From contig DAOTXP010000047.1 in the NCBI GenBank assembly GCA_034435275.1, positions 1-25,608 on the forward strand: 25,608 nucleotides of DNA, given 5' to 3'. Positions 7,454 through 15,538 of the stretch are shown here, piece by piece. A program made the translations under genes and the position numbers. Position 1 is the first letter of the stretch, and every line of letters begins with the position of its first letter. A model generated the notes under the pieces. That model had not been told where the DNA came from and ran no database searches. It worked only from the letters and a program-made list of their open reading frames with translations. This stretch comes from JBFMCC01 sp034435275. GTDB taxonomy: Bacteria; Chloroflexota; Anaerolineae; Anaerolineales; Villigracilaceae.

Positions 7454-8005
7454 ATGTCTCGTGTTGGACGCTTGCCAATCGCCGTACCGGGCGGTGTGCA
7501 AGTTAATATCTCTGGTTCGCAGGTGGCCGTGAAGGGCCCGAAAGGGGAACTCAAGCGCACCTTTTCGCCGCTGATCGGCATCGCGCTGGAGAACGGTCAG
7601 GTGACGGTCACTCGTCATTCCGATGCTCCCGCGGAGCGCGCCCTGCATGGCACGACGCGCGCTCTCCTAGCAAACATGATCCGCGGCGTGAGCGCCGGGT
7701 TCGAGTCCGTCCTCGAAGTGGAAGGCGTGGGGTACCGCGCCGAGATGAAAGGCAAGAACCTGACGCTGTACGTCGGGTATTCCCATCCCGTCGAAATTGA
7801 GCCGCCGGCCGGCATCTCGTTCGAGGCGGACGCAAAGACCCGCCAGATCAAAGTGATGGGCTTCGACAAGGAACTGGTTGGTCAGGTTGCCTCCAAGATC
7901 CGCAAGGTCCGCCCGCCCGAGCCCTATCACGGGAAGGGCATCCGCTATGCCGGGGAGCGCGTCCGTCGCAAGGCCGGCAAGGCAGGGAAAGGAGCGGCCA
8001 AGTAA
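7454..8005 (+). CDS. rplF: 50S ribosomal protein L6
   Basis: L6 is a two-domain protein near the sarcin-ricin loop and factor-binding site. ATG 7454 gives the family start MSRVGRLPIAVPGGVQVNIS and 183 residues; GGAGGAG precedes it at close range. Conserved segments are VKGPKGELKRTFSP, MIRGVSAGFESVLEVEGVGY and the C-terminal VGQVASKIRKVRPPEPYHGK, then GIRYAGERVRRKAGKAGK. Its stop shares a base with the rplR start (TAATG). Confidence 0.98.
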   Translation: MSRVGRLPIAVPGGVQVNISGSQVAVKGPKGELKRTFSPLIGIALENGQVTVTRHSDAPAERALHGTTRALLANMIRGVSAGFESVLEVEGVGYRAEMKGKNLTLYVGYSHPVEIEPPAGISFEADAKTRQIKVMGFDKELVGQVASKIRKVRPPEPYHGKGIRYAGERVRRKAGKAGKGAAK

Positions 8006-8370
8006 TGGCTAAATTGTCTCGCAACCAGGCGCGCCAGCGCCGTCACATGCGCGTCCGCAAGGACCTGGCCGGCACTGCGCAACGTCCCCGCTTGAATGTC
8101 TTCCGCAGTCTCTCGCAGATCTATGCCCAGATCATTGACGACCAGGCCGGGCACACACTCGTCTCCGCCTCCACGGTGGACGGCGAGTTGAGCAAGAAGA
8201 TCAGCGGACTGAACAAGACCGCCCAGGCCAAACTGGTGGGGCAGACGATTGCCGAGCGCGCGAAGGGCAAAGGTATCACGACGGTCGTGTTTGACCGGGG
8301 CGGATTCCGTTATATTGGCCGCGTCAAAGCCCTGGCCGACGGCGCCCGCGAAGGCGGCCTGCAATTCTAG
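8005..8370 (+). CDS. rplR: 50S ribosomal protein L18
   Basis: L18 delivers 5S rRNA to the 50S central protuberance together with L5. The 121-residue protein has a basic N-terminal tail (MAKLSRNQARQRRHMRVRKD), the conserved RPRLNVFRSLSQIYAQIIDD strand, and a typical C-terminus (VVFDRGGFRYIGRVKALADG, then AREGGLQF). It overlaps rplF by one base. Confidence 0.97.
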   Translation: MAKLSRNQARQRRHMRVRKDLAGTAQRPRLNVFRSLSQIYAQIIDDQAGHTLVSASTVDGELSKKISGLNKTAQAKLVGQTIAERAKGKGITTVVFDRGGFRYIGRVKALADGAREGGLQF

Positions 8371-8388
8371 GCCGCAGTGGAGTAGAAC

Positions 8389-8940
8389 ATGGCAGATCAT
8401 AGCAAGAATCCCGAAAAACAGGATTTCGAACAACAGGACGCGTTCGAAGAGCGCGTGATAGAAATCGCCCGTGTTGCGAAAGTTGTCAAGGGCGGACGCC
8501 GCTTCCAGTTCCGCGTGACCGTCGTCGTCGGCGATAAAAAAGGCACGATCGGCATGGGTACCGGCAAGGCCAACGCCGTCCCGGATGCGATGCGCAAGGC
8601 CTCGGAACGCGCCCGCAAGAATCTGCGCCTGGTGAATCTCTCCGGCACGACCATCCCTCACGAAGCGACCGGCAAAGTGGGTGGCGCGAGAGTCTACCTG
8701 AAGCCTGCCTCGCCCGGTACCGGCGTGATCGCCGCAGGCGGCGTGCGCGCCGTGCTGGAAGTGGCCGGCGTGCGCGATATCCTGACCAAATCCATGGGCA
8801 GTGCCAACGTCCTGAACGTGGTCATGGGTACCTTCGACGCTCTCGACCAGATGCGTTCGCCGCAATCCGAGGCGGCCCGCCGCGGCAAACAAGTTCACGA
8901 GGTACTGCCGTTCTGGGAACGGAGGAAACAGAATGCCTAA
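8389..8940 (+). CDS. rpsE: 30S ribosomal protein S5
   Basis: S5 is a 30S protein important for decoding accuracy and mRNA unwinding. The 183-residue protein begins with a polar stretch of about 18 residues, then EERVIEIARVAKVVKGGRRF, the DKKGTIGMGTGKANAVPDAM loop and the C-terminal domain PASPGTGVIAAGGVRAVLEV, AGVRDILTKSMGSANVLNVV. GGAGTAG lies before the ATG. Its last 8 nt overlap the rpmD start, suggesting coupling. Confidence 0.98.
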   Translation: MADHSKNPEKQDFEQQDAFEERVIEIARVAKVVKGGRRFQFRVTVVVGDKKGTIGMGTGKANAVPDAMRKASERARKNLRLVNLSGTTIPHEATGKVGGARVYLKPASPGTGVIAAGGVRAVLEVAGVRDILTKSMGSANVLNVVMGTFDALDQMRSPQSEAARRGKQVHEVLPFWERRKQNA

Positions 8941-9130
8941 GAAAGACACCGGCAGCAAGACCCTGCGCGTTACCCTGGTTCGCAGTCCCATCGGCTATAC
9001 CAAGGACCAGAAGGCGACTGTCCGCGCGCTGGGTCTGCGCCGCTTGAATCAGACCGTCGAACACAAAGACAACCCGGCCTTGCGCGGGATGCTGAACAAA
9101 ATCATTCATCTTTTGCGGATCGAAGAGTAG
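8933..9130 (+). CDS. rpmD: 50S ribosomal protein L30
   Basis: L30 is a small 50S protein missing from some bacteria. The 65-residue sequence has the family pattern LRVTLVRSPIGYTKDQKATV, RALGLRRLNQTVEHKDNPAL and RGMLNKIIHLLRIEE. Its start ATG is inside the end of rpsE in another frame (8-nt overlap), with GGAGG just upstream. rplO follows after 7 nt. Confidence 0.97.
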   Translation: MPKKDTGSKTLRVTLVRSPIGYTKDQKATVRALGLRRLNQTVEHKDNPALRGMLNKIIHLLRIEE

Positions 9131-9137
9131 GCAAGCA

Positions 9138-9593
9138 ATGAAATTACACGATCTCGTGCCCAATCCGGGCTCCAAGAAAAACCGTAAGCGCGTCGGGCGC
9201 GGCATCTCCGCCAGTCAGGGCAAGACGGCCGGCCGCGGCACCAAGGGTCAGGGCGCGCGCTCCGGCGAAGGCGGACGCCTGTACCGCCAGGGCGGCAACC
9301 TGCCGTTCTATCGCCGCCTGCCGTTCATGCGCGGCGAGGGCTTCACCCCGCGCAACCGCGTCGAGTTCAACGAAGTCAATCTCGATCAGTTGTCGGCCGC
9401 GTTCAAGGCGAACGCCGAGGTCACACCCGAATCGCTGGGTGCGGCACGTCTTCTGCGCGACCCGCGCAACCCGATCGTCATCCTCGGCCGCGGCGAGATG
9501 AAAGTCGCCTTGAAAGTGCGCGCCCATCGTGTCAGCGCGGGCGCCAAGTCCAAGATCGAAGCGGCTGGCGGTTCCGTCGAGTTGATCGCCTAG
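9138..9593 (+). CDS. rplO: 50S ribosomal protein L15
   Basis: L15 is a late-assembly 50S protein with a long basic N-terminal extension. The 151-residue product starts MKLHDLVPNPGSKKNRKRVG and contains the Gly/Arg-rich tract (GKTAGRGTKGQGARSGEGG), the FYRRLPFMRGEGFTPRNRVE segment and the C-terminal globular domain ending in KIEAAGGSVELIA. It immediately precedes secY, the usual end of the spc ribosomal genes. Confidence 0.98.
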   Translation: MKLHDLVPNPGSKKNRKRVGRGISASQGKTAGRGTKGQGARSGEGGRLYRQGGNLPFYRRLPFMRGEGFTPRNRVEFNEVNLDQLSAAFKANAEVTPESLGAARLLRDPRNPIVILGRGEMKVALKVRAHRVSAGAKSKIEAAGGSVELIA

Positions 9594-9615
9594 TCGGCCG
9601 GTCAGGAGACCTGAA

Positions 9616-10959
9616 ATGGCTGAAAAGAAACAGTCCCCCTGGCGATTTCTTTGGAAGTCGCAGGATATCCGCCGCAAGTTGATCATCACATTCATCCTGC
9701 TTGCGATCTACCGCATTGCGGCCAATGTTCCCGCCCCCGGCGTGGACGCGGCCGCGCTGGCGGCATTTCGTGAGTCTGCGGCCGGGCAGGGGACCTTCCT
9801 CGGATTCCTCGATTTGCTTTCCGGCGGGACCGTCTCGAATTTCTCGCTGCTTTCGATGGGTGTGTATCCTTACATCACCGCCCAGATCATCATTCAACTG
9901 CTCGTCCCGATCATTCCCTCCCTTCAGCGCAGAATGGAAGAGGATCCGCGCGAAGGCCGCAAGTGGATGGAAAAATGGACCTATTACCTGGCGGTGCCGA
10001 TGGCGGCGCTTTCCGCGGTGGGTCAGATCAATATCTTCAACTCGCTGGCGCAGGCTCAGATTGTGCAATTTGGCTTCACTGGCGATCAGATCATCCCCTC
10101 GCTGGCCATCCTGCTCTCGATGACCGCCGGCACCATGTTTGCCATCTGGCTGGGTGAGTTGATTTCCGAATATGGCATCCGCGGCCAGGGTCTCTCCTTG
10201 GTCATCTTTGCAGGCATCGTGGCGCAAATTCCGTACAATATCTTTGCCCTGATCCGTTCGAATGACTGGGCGCTGGTCATCTTCACTCTGTTGATGATCG
10301 TCCTGACCATCTTTGCCATTGTCTTTGTCCAGCAGGGCCGCCGTAACGTGCCGGTGATGTATCCTGGTCGCCGCATGGGCAATCGCATGTCCATGCCGGT
10401 CAAAGGCACTCTGCCCTTGATGGTCAATCTGGCCGGTATGATCCCGCTGATTTTTGCCAATGCACTCCTTCAATTTCCGGTCATCCTCTCGTCATGGTTC
10501 ATCAAATCCGACACCCCCTGGGTTGCCAACCTCGCCCAAGGCATCCAGAACACCTTCAACTTGAACTCGTGGGTTTACTGGTTGCTTTACTTTATCATGG
10601 TGGTCGGGTTCACCTTCTTCTACACGGACGTGATGTTCTCCCAGCAGAATTACGGCGAAAACCTGAAACGGGTAGGTGCTCAGATTCCCGGTGTCAACCG
10701 CGGCGCGCCAACGCAGAAGTATCTCACCCGCGTCCAGCGACGCATCACACTGCCGGGCGCGCTGTTCCTTGGCCTCGTGGCCATCCTGCCTTTCTTCCTG
10801 AAACTACTCTTCCCGGCGGCCTCATCCGGATCGGCAGGATTGTTCCTGGTCTCCTCGTCCGGCCTGCTCATCGTCGTCGGCGTTGTTCGCGATACGTTTA
10901 TGAACATCGAAGCCGAACTCAAACTGCACGGTTATCAGGATACCCTGCTGGTCAAGTAG
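9616..10959 (+). CDS. secY: Protein translocase subunit SecY
   Basis: SecY is the channel of the general secretion machinery in the cytoplasmic membrane, working with SecE, SecG and SecA. The 447-residue protein has about ten hydrophobic segments. The first follows KSQDIRRKLIITFILLAIYR, and the plug region is FSLLSMGVYPYITAQIIIQL. Conserved cytoplasmic text includes EYGIRGQGLSLVIFAGIVAQ and the C5 loop NLKRVGAQIPGVNRGAPTQK. AGGAG precedes the ATG. Its gene product is needed for export of the NirS-type lipoprotein in this window, though that link is only general. Confidence 0.98.
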   Translation: MAEKKQSPWRFLWKSQDIRRKLIITFILLAIYRIAANVPAPGVDAAALAAFRESAAGQGTFLGFLDLLSGGTVSNFSLLSMGVYPYITAQIIIQLLVPIIPSLQRRMEEDPREGRKWMEKWTYYLAVPMAALSAVGQINIFNSLAQAQIVQFGFTGDQIIPSLAILLSMTAGTMFAIWLGELISEYGIRGQGLSLVIFAGIVAQIPYNIFALIRSNDWALVIFTLLMIVLTIFAIVFVQQGRRNVPVMYPGRRMGNRMSMPVKGTLPLMVNLAGMIPLIFANALLQFPVILSSWFIKSDTPWVANLAQGIQNTFNLNSWVYWLLYFIMVVGFTFFYTDVMFSQQNYGENLKRVGAQIPGVNRGAPTQKYLTRVQRRITLPGALFLGLVAILPFFLKLLFPAASSGSAGLFLVSSSGLLIVVGVVRDTFMNIEAELKLHGYQDTLLVK

Positions 10960-10969
10960 AGGCTTCTGC

Positions 10970-11620
10970 ATGGCGACCTTCATCGTTCTTCTCGGTCCTC
11001 CCGGTGTGGGCAAAGGCACCCAGGCCAAGAGCCTTTCGGAGAAGACCGGCCTGGCGCATGTCTCCTCCGGCGACTTGTTCCGTGAGAACCTGAAGGCTCA
11101 GACCGAACTTGGCAAGCTGGCACAAACGTACATGAACAAGGGTGAACTGGTCCCGGACGATGTGACCATTGCCATGATCCGCGAGCGCCTCGTCCGCCCG
11201 GACTGTGAGGCGGGCGCCATTTTGGACGGTTTTCCGCGCACGACAACGCAGGCCGGAGCCCTGGAGGTCATGCTCAAGGAATTTCATGGTCAGGTTGACG
11301 TTGTTCCCTACATCACCGCGGCTGAAGCCACCTTGGTTGAGCGTCTCTCCGGGCGTTGGACCTGCCGAGCCCATGGACACATCTTCCACGAGAAGTTCAA
11401 TCCACCCGCCAAACCCGGCGTGTGCGACCTGGATGGCTCAGAACTGTATCAGCGCGACGACGATAAAGCGGAAACAGTCAAACGACGCATCCAGGTTTAC
11501 CTGGAGCAGACTGCGCCGCTAGTCGCTCATTATCGCGAGCGCGGCAAACTGGTCGAAATAGATGGCGCTCAGCCGATCGAGCAGGTATCTTCGAGCCTGC
11601 TGGCTGCGATAAAGCGTTAG
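10970..11620 (+). CDS. adk: Adenylate kinase with metal-type LID
   Basis: Adenylate kinase interconverts ATP + AMP and 2 ADP in the cytosol. The 216-residue protein has the P-loop GPPGVGKGT (residues 9-17), the AMP-binding SSGDLFREN and the LDGFPRT motif. It is the long form with a full LID domain. The LID has C132-x2-H135 and C152-x2-D155 in place of the four cysteines of many Gram-positive enzymes. This is still a plausible zinc site, since Cys/His/Asp variants are known. It lies between secY and map as in many bacteria. Confidence 0.97.
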   Translation: MATFIVLLGPPGVGKGTQAKSLSEKTGLAHVSSGDLFRENLKAQTELGKLAQTYMNKGELVPDDVTIAMIRERLVRPDCEAGAILDGFPRTTTQAGALEVMLKEFHGQVDVVPYITAAEATLVERLSGRWTCRAHGHIFHEKFNPPAKPGVCDLDGSELYQRDDDKAETVKRRIQVYLEQTAPLVAHYRERGKLVEIDGAQPIEQVSSSLLAAIKR

Positions 11621-11621
11621 C

Positions 11622-12392
11622 ATGGACTGGGCGCGACAGATTCATTTGAAGTCCCCTGCCGAAATCGCCATCATGCGTGAGGCAGGACGCATCAATGCGG
11701 CCGCCCTGGCGGCCACAAGGGCACTTTTAAAACCGGGTGTTTCCACAGCCGACCTCGACGCGGCTGCCGAGGAAGTGTTGCGGAAACACGGATGCTATTC
11801 GCCGTTCAAAGGATACGGGCGGCCGCCTTACCCGGCTTCCACCAATGTCAGCATCAATCGTGAGTTGGTGCATGGTATTCCGAGCAACAATCGGAAGCTG
11901 CGCGAAGGCGACATTGTCTCCGTAGATTGCGGGACGGTGTTGGAAGGTTTCGTGGCGGACTCGGCCTACACGGCCGGGGTGGGAGAGATCTCTCCCAAAG
12001 CCGCGAAACTGCTCGAAGTCACGGAAGGCGCGTTGTGCACAGCCATCGAAAAGATGCGCGTTGGCAATCGCACCGGTGACGTCTCGGCGGCGATTCAGCA
12101 GTACGTCGAAAGCCGCGGGTACCACGTCACGCGTGAATACACCGGGCACGGCGTCGGGCGGCAGATGCATGAAGGTCCGCAGGTTCCCAATTATGGGAAA
12201 CCCGGTACGGGCCAGCCTCTCCGCCCCGGTATGACCATCGCGCTCGAACCGATGGTTTTGATCGGGACGCATGCAACTCGTGTCCTTTCTGACCAGTGGA
12301 CGGTTGTCTCTGCTGATGGGTCGTTGACGGCTCACTTTGAACATACGGTGGCTGTTACCGAAGGAGATCCCTTAATCCTGACCGTTCTATGA
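11622..12392 (+). CDS. map: Methionine aminopeptidase, type I
   Basis: MetAP removes the initiator Met from nascent proteins with small second residues. The 256-residue enzyme has the pita-bread fold ligands in order: D102 (SVDCG), D113 (VADSA), H176 (TGHGVG), E209 (ALEPM) and E240 (HFEHT), plus the substrate-contact H84 (LVHGIPS). There is no N-terminal zinc finger, so it is type Ia-like. It begins one base after the adk stop. infA, usually next, is missing; a promoter and rpmJ follow. Confidence 0.97.
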   Translation: MDWARQIHLKSPAEIAIMREAGRINAAALAATRALLKPGVSTADLDAAAEEVLRKHGCYSPFKGYGRPPYPASTNVSINRELVHGIPSNNRKLREGDIVSVDCGTVLEGFVADSAYTAGVGEISPKAAKLLEVTEGALCTAIEKMRVGNRTGDVSAAIQQYVESRGYHVTREYTGHGVGRQMHEGPQVPNYGKPGTGQPLRPGMTIALEPMVLIGTHATRVLSDQWTVVSADGSLTAHFEHTVAVTEGDPLILTVL

Positions 12393-12415
12393 CCCTGAAA
12401 GAATATCTGAACCAC

Positions 12416-12444
12416 TGGACGGATGTAAGAGGTAAATGTATAAT
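12416..12444 (+). promoter_or_regulatory. Promoter for the rpmJ-rpoA (alpha) cluster
   Basis: In the 102-nt gap after map, TGGACG (12416-12421) and a perfect TATAAT (12439-12444) are separated by 17 nt, matching a sigma-70-type promoter. The predicted transcript would start near 12451, about 45 nt before rpmJ, whose AAGGAG site is at 12480-12485. This would make the alpha cluster separately transcribed in addition to read-through from the spc genes. The -35 matches the consensus in 4 of 6 positions. Confidence 0.6.
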
Positions 12445-12494
12445 TCAAACTTTGGCTGGCCGTATATGGCCGAACGAGTAAGGAGATCGTTTTC

Positions 12495-12608
12495 ATGAAA
12501 GTTTCACCCTCCATTCGCAAGCGCTGCGCCAAGTGCAAGGTCGTGCGCCGCAAGGGCATCGTATATGTCATTTGCGAAAATCCCAAGCACAAACAGCGGC
12601 AAGGATAG
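12495..12608 (+). CDS. rpmJ: 50S ribosomal protein L36
   Basis: L36 is the smallest 50S protein, 37 residues here, and its gene is very short. The start MKVSPSIRKRCAKCKVVRRK and end YVICENPKHKQRQG are textbook. Zinc ligands C11, C14, C27 and H32 are all present, so this is the zinc-binding form. AAGGAG lies 9 nt before the ATG. It is followed 7 nt later by rpsM. Confidence 0.98.
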   Translation: MKVSPSIRKRCAKCKVVRRKGIVYVICENPKHKQRQG

Positions 12609-12615
12609 GATCTAT

Positions 12616-13002
12616 ATGGCACGTATCGAAGGCGTTGACCTGCCCCGCAACAAACGGGTCGAAGTGGGCCTGACTTATCTGTACGGAATCGGGCCTACTC
12701 GCGCAAGACAGATTCTGGCCGCGACCAGAGTCAGCCCGGACACGCGCATCAAGGATTTGACCGAATCCGAGGTCGCGGCATTGCGCGAGTTCATCAACAA
12801 GAACTACAAAGTCGAAGGCGACCTGCGCCGCGAGGTCCAGTTGAACATCAAACGGCTGGTTGAGATCGGTTCGTATCGCGGCCTGCGCCATCGTCGTAAC
12901 CTGCCGGTGCGCGGCCAACGGACGCGCACCAATTCGCGCGTTCGCAAAGGTCCGAAGAAGACCGTGGCCGGGCGCGGACGCCGCCGCGGTACCAAGAAGT
13001 AG
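12616..13002 (+). CDS. rpsM: 30S ribosomal protein S13
   Basis: S13 sits in the 30S head and forms intersubunit bridges. The frame is open upstream, but the family start MARIEGVDLPRNKRVEVGLT sets the ATG at 12616, with AGGA 5 nt upstream, giving 128 residues. Helix-two-turn-helix text YLYGIGPTRARQILAATRVS and the basic tail RGLRHRRNLPVRGQRTRTNS, then RGRRRGTKK, confirm it. Confidence 0.97.
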   Translation: MARIEGVDLPRNKRVEVGLTYLYGIGPTRARQILAATRVSPDTRIKDLTESEVAALREFINKNYKVEGDLRREVQLNIKRLVEIGSYRGLRHRRNLPVRGQRTRTNSRVRKGPKKTVAGRGRRRGTKK

Positions 13003-13020
13003 AAGGGATAGCACAGTCCT

Positions 13021-13425
13021 ATGGCTCAAAGTGTTCGTTCCACGCGACGCGCCGGTGGCGCAAAGAAGGGTAAGCGCGCCCTGTCCGCCGGGCAGGTGCA
13101 CATTTTTGCATCCTTCAATAACACGATTGTGACGGTCACCGACACCTCTGGCAACACGGTTGCCTGGGGAAGTGCCGGGTCGGCCGGCTTCAAAGGTTCG
13201 CGCAAAAGCACGCCGTTTGCCGCCCGTCTGGCGGCAGAGCAGGCCGTGAAGGCCGCTCAGGCATTGGGCATCCAGGAAGTGGACCTGTTCGTCAAGGGCC
13301 CCGGTCCCGGACGCGAGAACGCCATCCGTGCGGTACAGGCGCTTGGAATGAAGGTACGCTCCATTTCCGACGTGACGCCGGTCCCGCACAACGGTTGCCG
13401 GCCTCCGAAGAAACGCCGCGTGTAA
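13021..13425 (+). CDS. rpsK: 30S ribosomal protein S11
   Basis: S11 is located on the 30S platform by the mRNA exit. The 134-residue protein has a basic lead (RSTRRAGGAKKGKRALSAGQ), then VHIFASFNNTIVTVTDTSGN, VKGPGPGRENAIRAVQALGM and the invariant end TPVPHNGCRPPKKRRV. It is part of the rpsM-rpsK-rpsD-rpoA run. Confidence 0.98.
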   Translation: MAQSVRSTRRAGGAKKGKRALSAGQVHIFASFNNTIVTVTDTSGNTVAWGSAGSAGFKGSRKSTPFAARLAAEQAVKAAQALGIQEVDLFVKGPGPGRENAIRAVQALGMKVRSISDVTPVPHNGCRPPKKRRV

Positions 13426-13448
13426 TTTGGTATGAGGTAAGGAAAGAT

Positions 13449-14105
13449 ATGTCAAAGACTATTGGTCCGGTATGTAAACTCTGCCGGCGCGAAAACGAAA
13501 AACTCTATTTGAAGGGCGAGCGCTGCTTCACGCCGAAGTGCGCGTTCGAAAAGCGTTCGTTTGCCCCCGGTCAGCATGGCAAGACCGGAAGCCGCAGCGG
13601 TGGTGGCGGCCGCACCGGTCGCGAATCGGACTTCAATCGCCAGTTGCGCGCCAAGCAGAAAGCCCGCCGCATATATGGGATTCTCGAGCGGCAGTTCCGC
13701 CGCTATTACGAGACTTCACTGACGCGCCGCGGCTTGACGGGTCTCAACCTTCTGCAGATTCTTGAGTCCCGCCTAGACAACGTTGTGTATCGTCTCGGTT
13801 TTGCGTCCAGCCGCGCCCAGGCGCGTCTGCTGGTTACGCACGGTCACTTTATGGTGAACGGCCGCCGCACGGATGTGCCCTCCATGATCCTCGGAGAAGG
13901 CGATGTGGTGGCTGTTCGCGAAGGTTCGCGCGGCCTGTCTTATTTCAAGGAACTACCCGACTTTGCAGAGAAGCGGGCCTTCCCGGCCTGGCTGGGTCGC
14001 GACCTCAAGGGATTGAGCGGCTCTGTGGACCGCCTGCCCGAGCGCGCCGAGATTGACGGAAGCCTGAACGAACAGCTCATCGTCGAGTACTACTCGCGCC
14101 GCTAA
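13449..14105 (+). CDS. rpsD: 30S ribosomal protein S4, zinc form
   Basis: S4 nucleates 30S body assembly and in E. coli represses the alpha operon. ATG 13449, with AAGGAAAG just upstream, gives MSKTIGPVCKLCRRENEKLY and 218 residues. Cysteines C9, C12, C26 and C31 make the zinc knuckle of the C+ type. The S4 RNA-binding fold is visible in LTGLNLLQILESRLDNVVYR, FASSRAQARLLVTHGHFMVN and the end SLNEQLIVEYYSRR. Confidence 0.98.
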   Translation: MSKTIGPVCKLCRRENEKLYLKGERCFTPKCAFEKRSFAPGQHGKTGSRSGGGGRTGRESDFNRQLRAKQKARRIYGILERQFRRYYETSLTRRGLTGLNLLQILESRLDNVVYRLGFASSRAQARLLVTHGHFMVNGRRTDVPSMILGEGDVVAVREGSRGLSYFKELPDFAEKRAFPAWLGRDLKGLSGSVDRLPERAEIDGSLNEQLIVEYYSRR

Positions 14106-14119
14106 TTGGAATGGCTGGA

Positions 14120-14142
14120 ACTGGATGTGCGTATTGTCCAGT
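14120..14142 (+). other. Small hairpin between rpsD and rpoA
   Basis: The 69-nt rpsD-rpoA gap contains a perfect 6-bp inverted repeat, ACTGGA (14120-14125) and TCCAGT (14137-14142), with an 11-nt loop. There is no T-run, so it is not an intrinsic terminator. It could modulate processing or S4/alpha stoichiometry, but it may equally be chance. Confidence 0.25.
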
Positions 14143-14174
14143 GCCTGCCTTTGCTAGACAGGGAGAGGTGAACC

Positions 14175-15143
14175 GTGACGGGTATCACGAACATGGTTAT
14201 GCCGAAAATCGAGCGCGAAGCGGAGGCTCGGAACTACGGTAAATTTATCATCAGTCCGCTTGAAAGAGGTTATGGCGTTACCGTCGGTAACGCGTTGCGT
14301 CGCGTCCTGCTTTCCTCGCTGGACGGCGCGGCGGTCACGTCGGTGCGCATCGTGGATGTCCTTCATGAATTCAGCGACATCCCCGGTGTGCGCGAAGATG
14401 TGATTCAGGTGATGCTTCAGGTCAAGCAATTGCGCCTGAAATTGGACGGTGTGGATAACACCCGCATGCATCTGGAAGTGCGCGGCGAGGGTACGGTCAC
14501 TGCCGCCGACATCATCACGCCGCCGGAGGTCGAGATCGTCAACCCCGACCTGTTCCTTTTTACAGTAGACAGCCCCAAGGCCAAACTGGACCTGGAGTTC
14601 ACTGTCGAGCGCGGCCGCGGTTATTCCCCGGCAAACGAACGCGGCGGGCATCTGCCCATTGGTGAACTGCCGGTGGATGCCATCTATAGCCCGGTCAAGC
14701 GTGTCAACTGGGAGGTCGGACAGGCGCGCGTCGGTCAGAGCACGGCATACGACAAACTGAGCCTCGAGATCTGGACCGACGGCACCATCTCGCCCGAGCG
14801 CGCTCTCAGCAGCGCGGCGCGCATTCTGATTGATCATCTGCGCTACATTGCGGGCATCAGTGAAGAGACGCTCACCATTGCCATCGAAAAGGAAGCGTCC
14901 GGTAGCCGCCTGACCAGCGAAGTGGCGGAAACGCCGGTCGAGGCCCTTGACCTTTCGGTGCGCGTTTTTAACTCCCTGAAGCGCACCGGCATCACCACGG
15001 TTGGCGACGTGCTCGAACTGCTGGAAAAAGGCGAGCAAGCGGTCATGTCCATTCGCAACTTCGGCGAGAAGAGCCTCGACGAGCTGCGCGAGAAGATGCG
15101 TGAAAAGGGTTACCTGAAAGACGAAACGAAATCCGCGGAGTAA
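14175..15143 (+). CDS. rpoA: RNA polymerase alpha subunit
   Basis: The alpha subunit seeds RNA polymerase assembly through its N-terminal dimer domain and contacts UP elements and activators through its C-terminal domain. I chose GTG 14175, which sits 6 nt after GGGAGAGG, giving 322 residues; ATG 14193 is an alternative. The N-domain shows GKFIISPLERGYGVTVGNAL and RRVLLSSLDGAAVTSVRI. The C-domain from about residue 245 has DLSVRVFNSLKRTGITTVGD and IRNFGEKSLDELREKM. Class II activation of nirS by the Crp/Fnr regulator would use this domain, in general terms. Confidence 0.98.
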   Translation: MTGITNMVMPKIEREAEARNYGKFIISPLERGYGVTVGNALRRVLLSSLDGAAVTSVRIVDVLHEFSDIPGVREDVIQVMLQVKQLRLKLDGVDNTRMHLEVRGEGTVTAADIITPPEVEIVNPDLFLFTVDSPKAKLDLEFTVERGRGYSPANERGGHLPIGELPVDAIYSPVKRVNWEVGQARVGQSTAYDKLSLEIWTDGTISPERALSSAARILIDHLRYIAGISEETLTIAIEKEASGSRLTSEVAETPVEALDLSVRVFNSLKRTGITTVGDVLELLEKGEQAVMSIRNFGEKSLDELREKMREKGYLKDETKSAE

Positions 15144-15149
15144 TTTGAG

Positions 15150-15527
15150 ATGCGACATCAAGTATCCGGTTATAAACTCGGCCGCACCAAGAGCGCCCGA
15201 ATCGCTTTGCGCCGAACTTTAATCAAACAATTCTTCACCCACGAGCGGATTCAGACGACGCGCGCCAAGGCCGCGGCGGTCCGCGGTGAGGCCGAACGGC
15301 TGATCACCATTGCACGCAACAGCGCCGAAAAGGACGACGCGGCTAAAGTACATGCCCGCCGCCTGGTGGCCTCCCGCCTCGGTGACAACCGGGTGGTTGC
15401 GCGCCTGTTCGACGAGATCGCCCCGCGCTTTGCAACTCGTCCCGGCGGCTACACCCGCATCATGAAACTCGGGCCGCGTCAGGGCGACTCGGCTGAAATG
15501 GTGATGCTCGAACTCGTGGAAGAGTAG
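15150..15527 (+). CDS. rplQ: 50S ribosomal protein L17
   Basis: L17 is an essential 50S protein near the tunnel exit. The 125-residue protein starts MRHQVSGYKLGRTKSARIAL and has RRTLIKQFFTHERIQTTRAK, VARLFDEIAPRFATRPGGYT and a normal end (GDSAEMVMLELVEE). It follows rpoA after 6 nt, as in most bacteria. A phased micro-repeat begins 12 nt after its stop. Confidence 0.98.
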   Translation: MRHQVSGYKLGRTKSARIALRRTLIKQFFTHERIQTTRAKAAAVRGEAERLITIARNSAEKDDAAKVHARRLVASRLGDNRVVARLFDEIAPRFATRPGGYTRIMKLGPRQGDSAEMVMLELVEE

Positions 15528-15538
15528 TTCAGTTCTCA

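Noticed and set aside
7945..8991. Minus-strand frame of 348 codons opposite rplR-rpsE
   Set aside because: Antisense to conserved ribosomal genes; composition (His, Ala, Leu, Gly) is that of a complementary shadow frame.
12389..12481. 30-codon frame overlapping the map stop as ATGA (could suggest a coupled small gene in the infA place)
   Set aside because: It contains the -10 box TATAAT, shows no IF-1 motif and is too short for IF-1; most likely chance.
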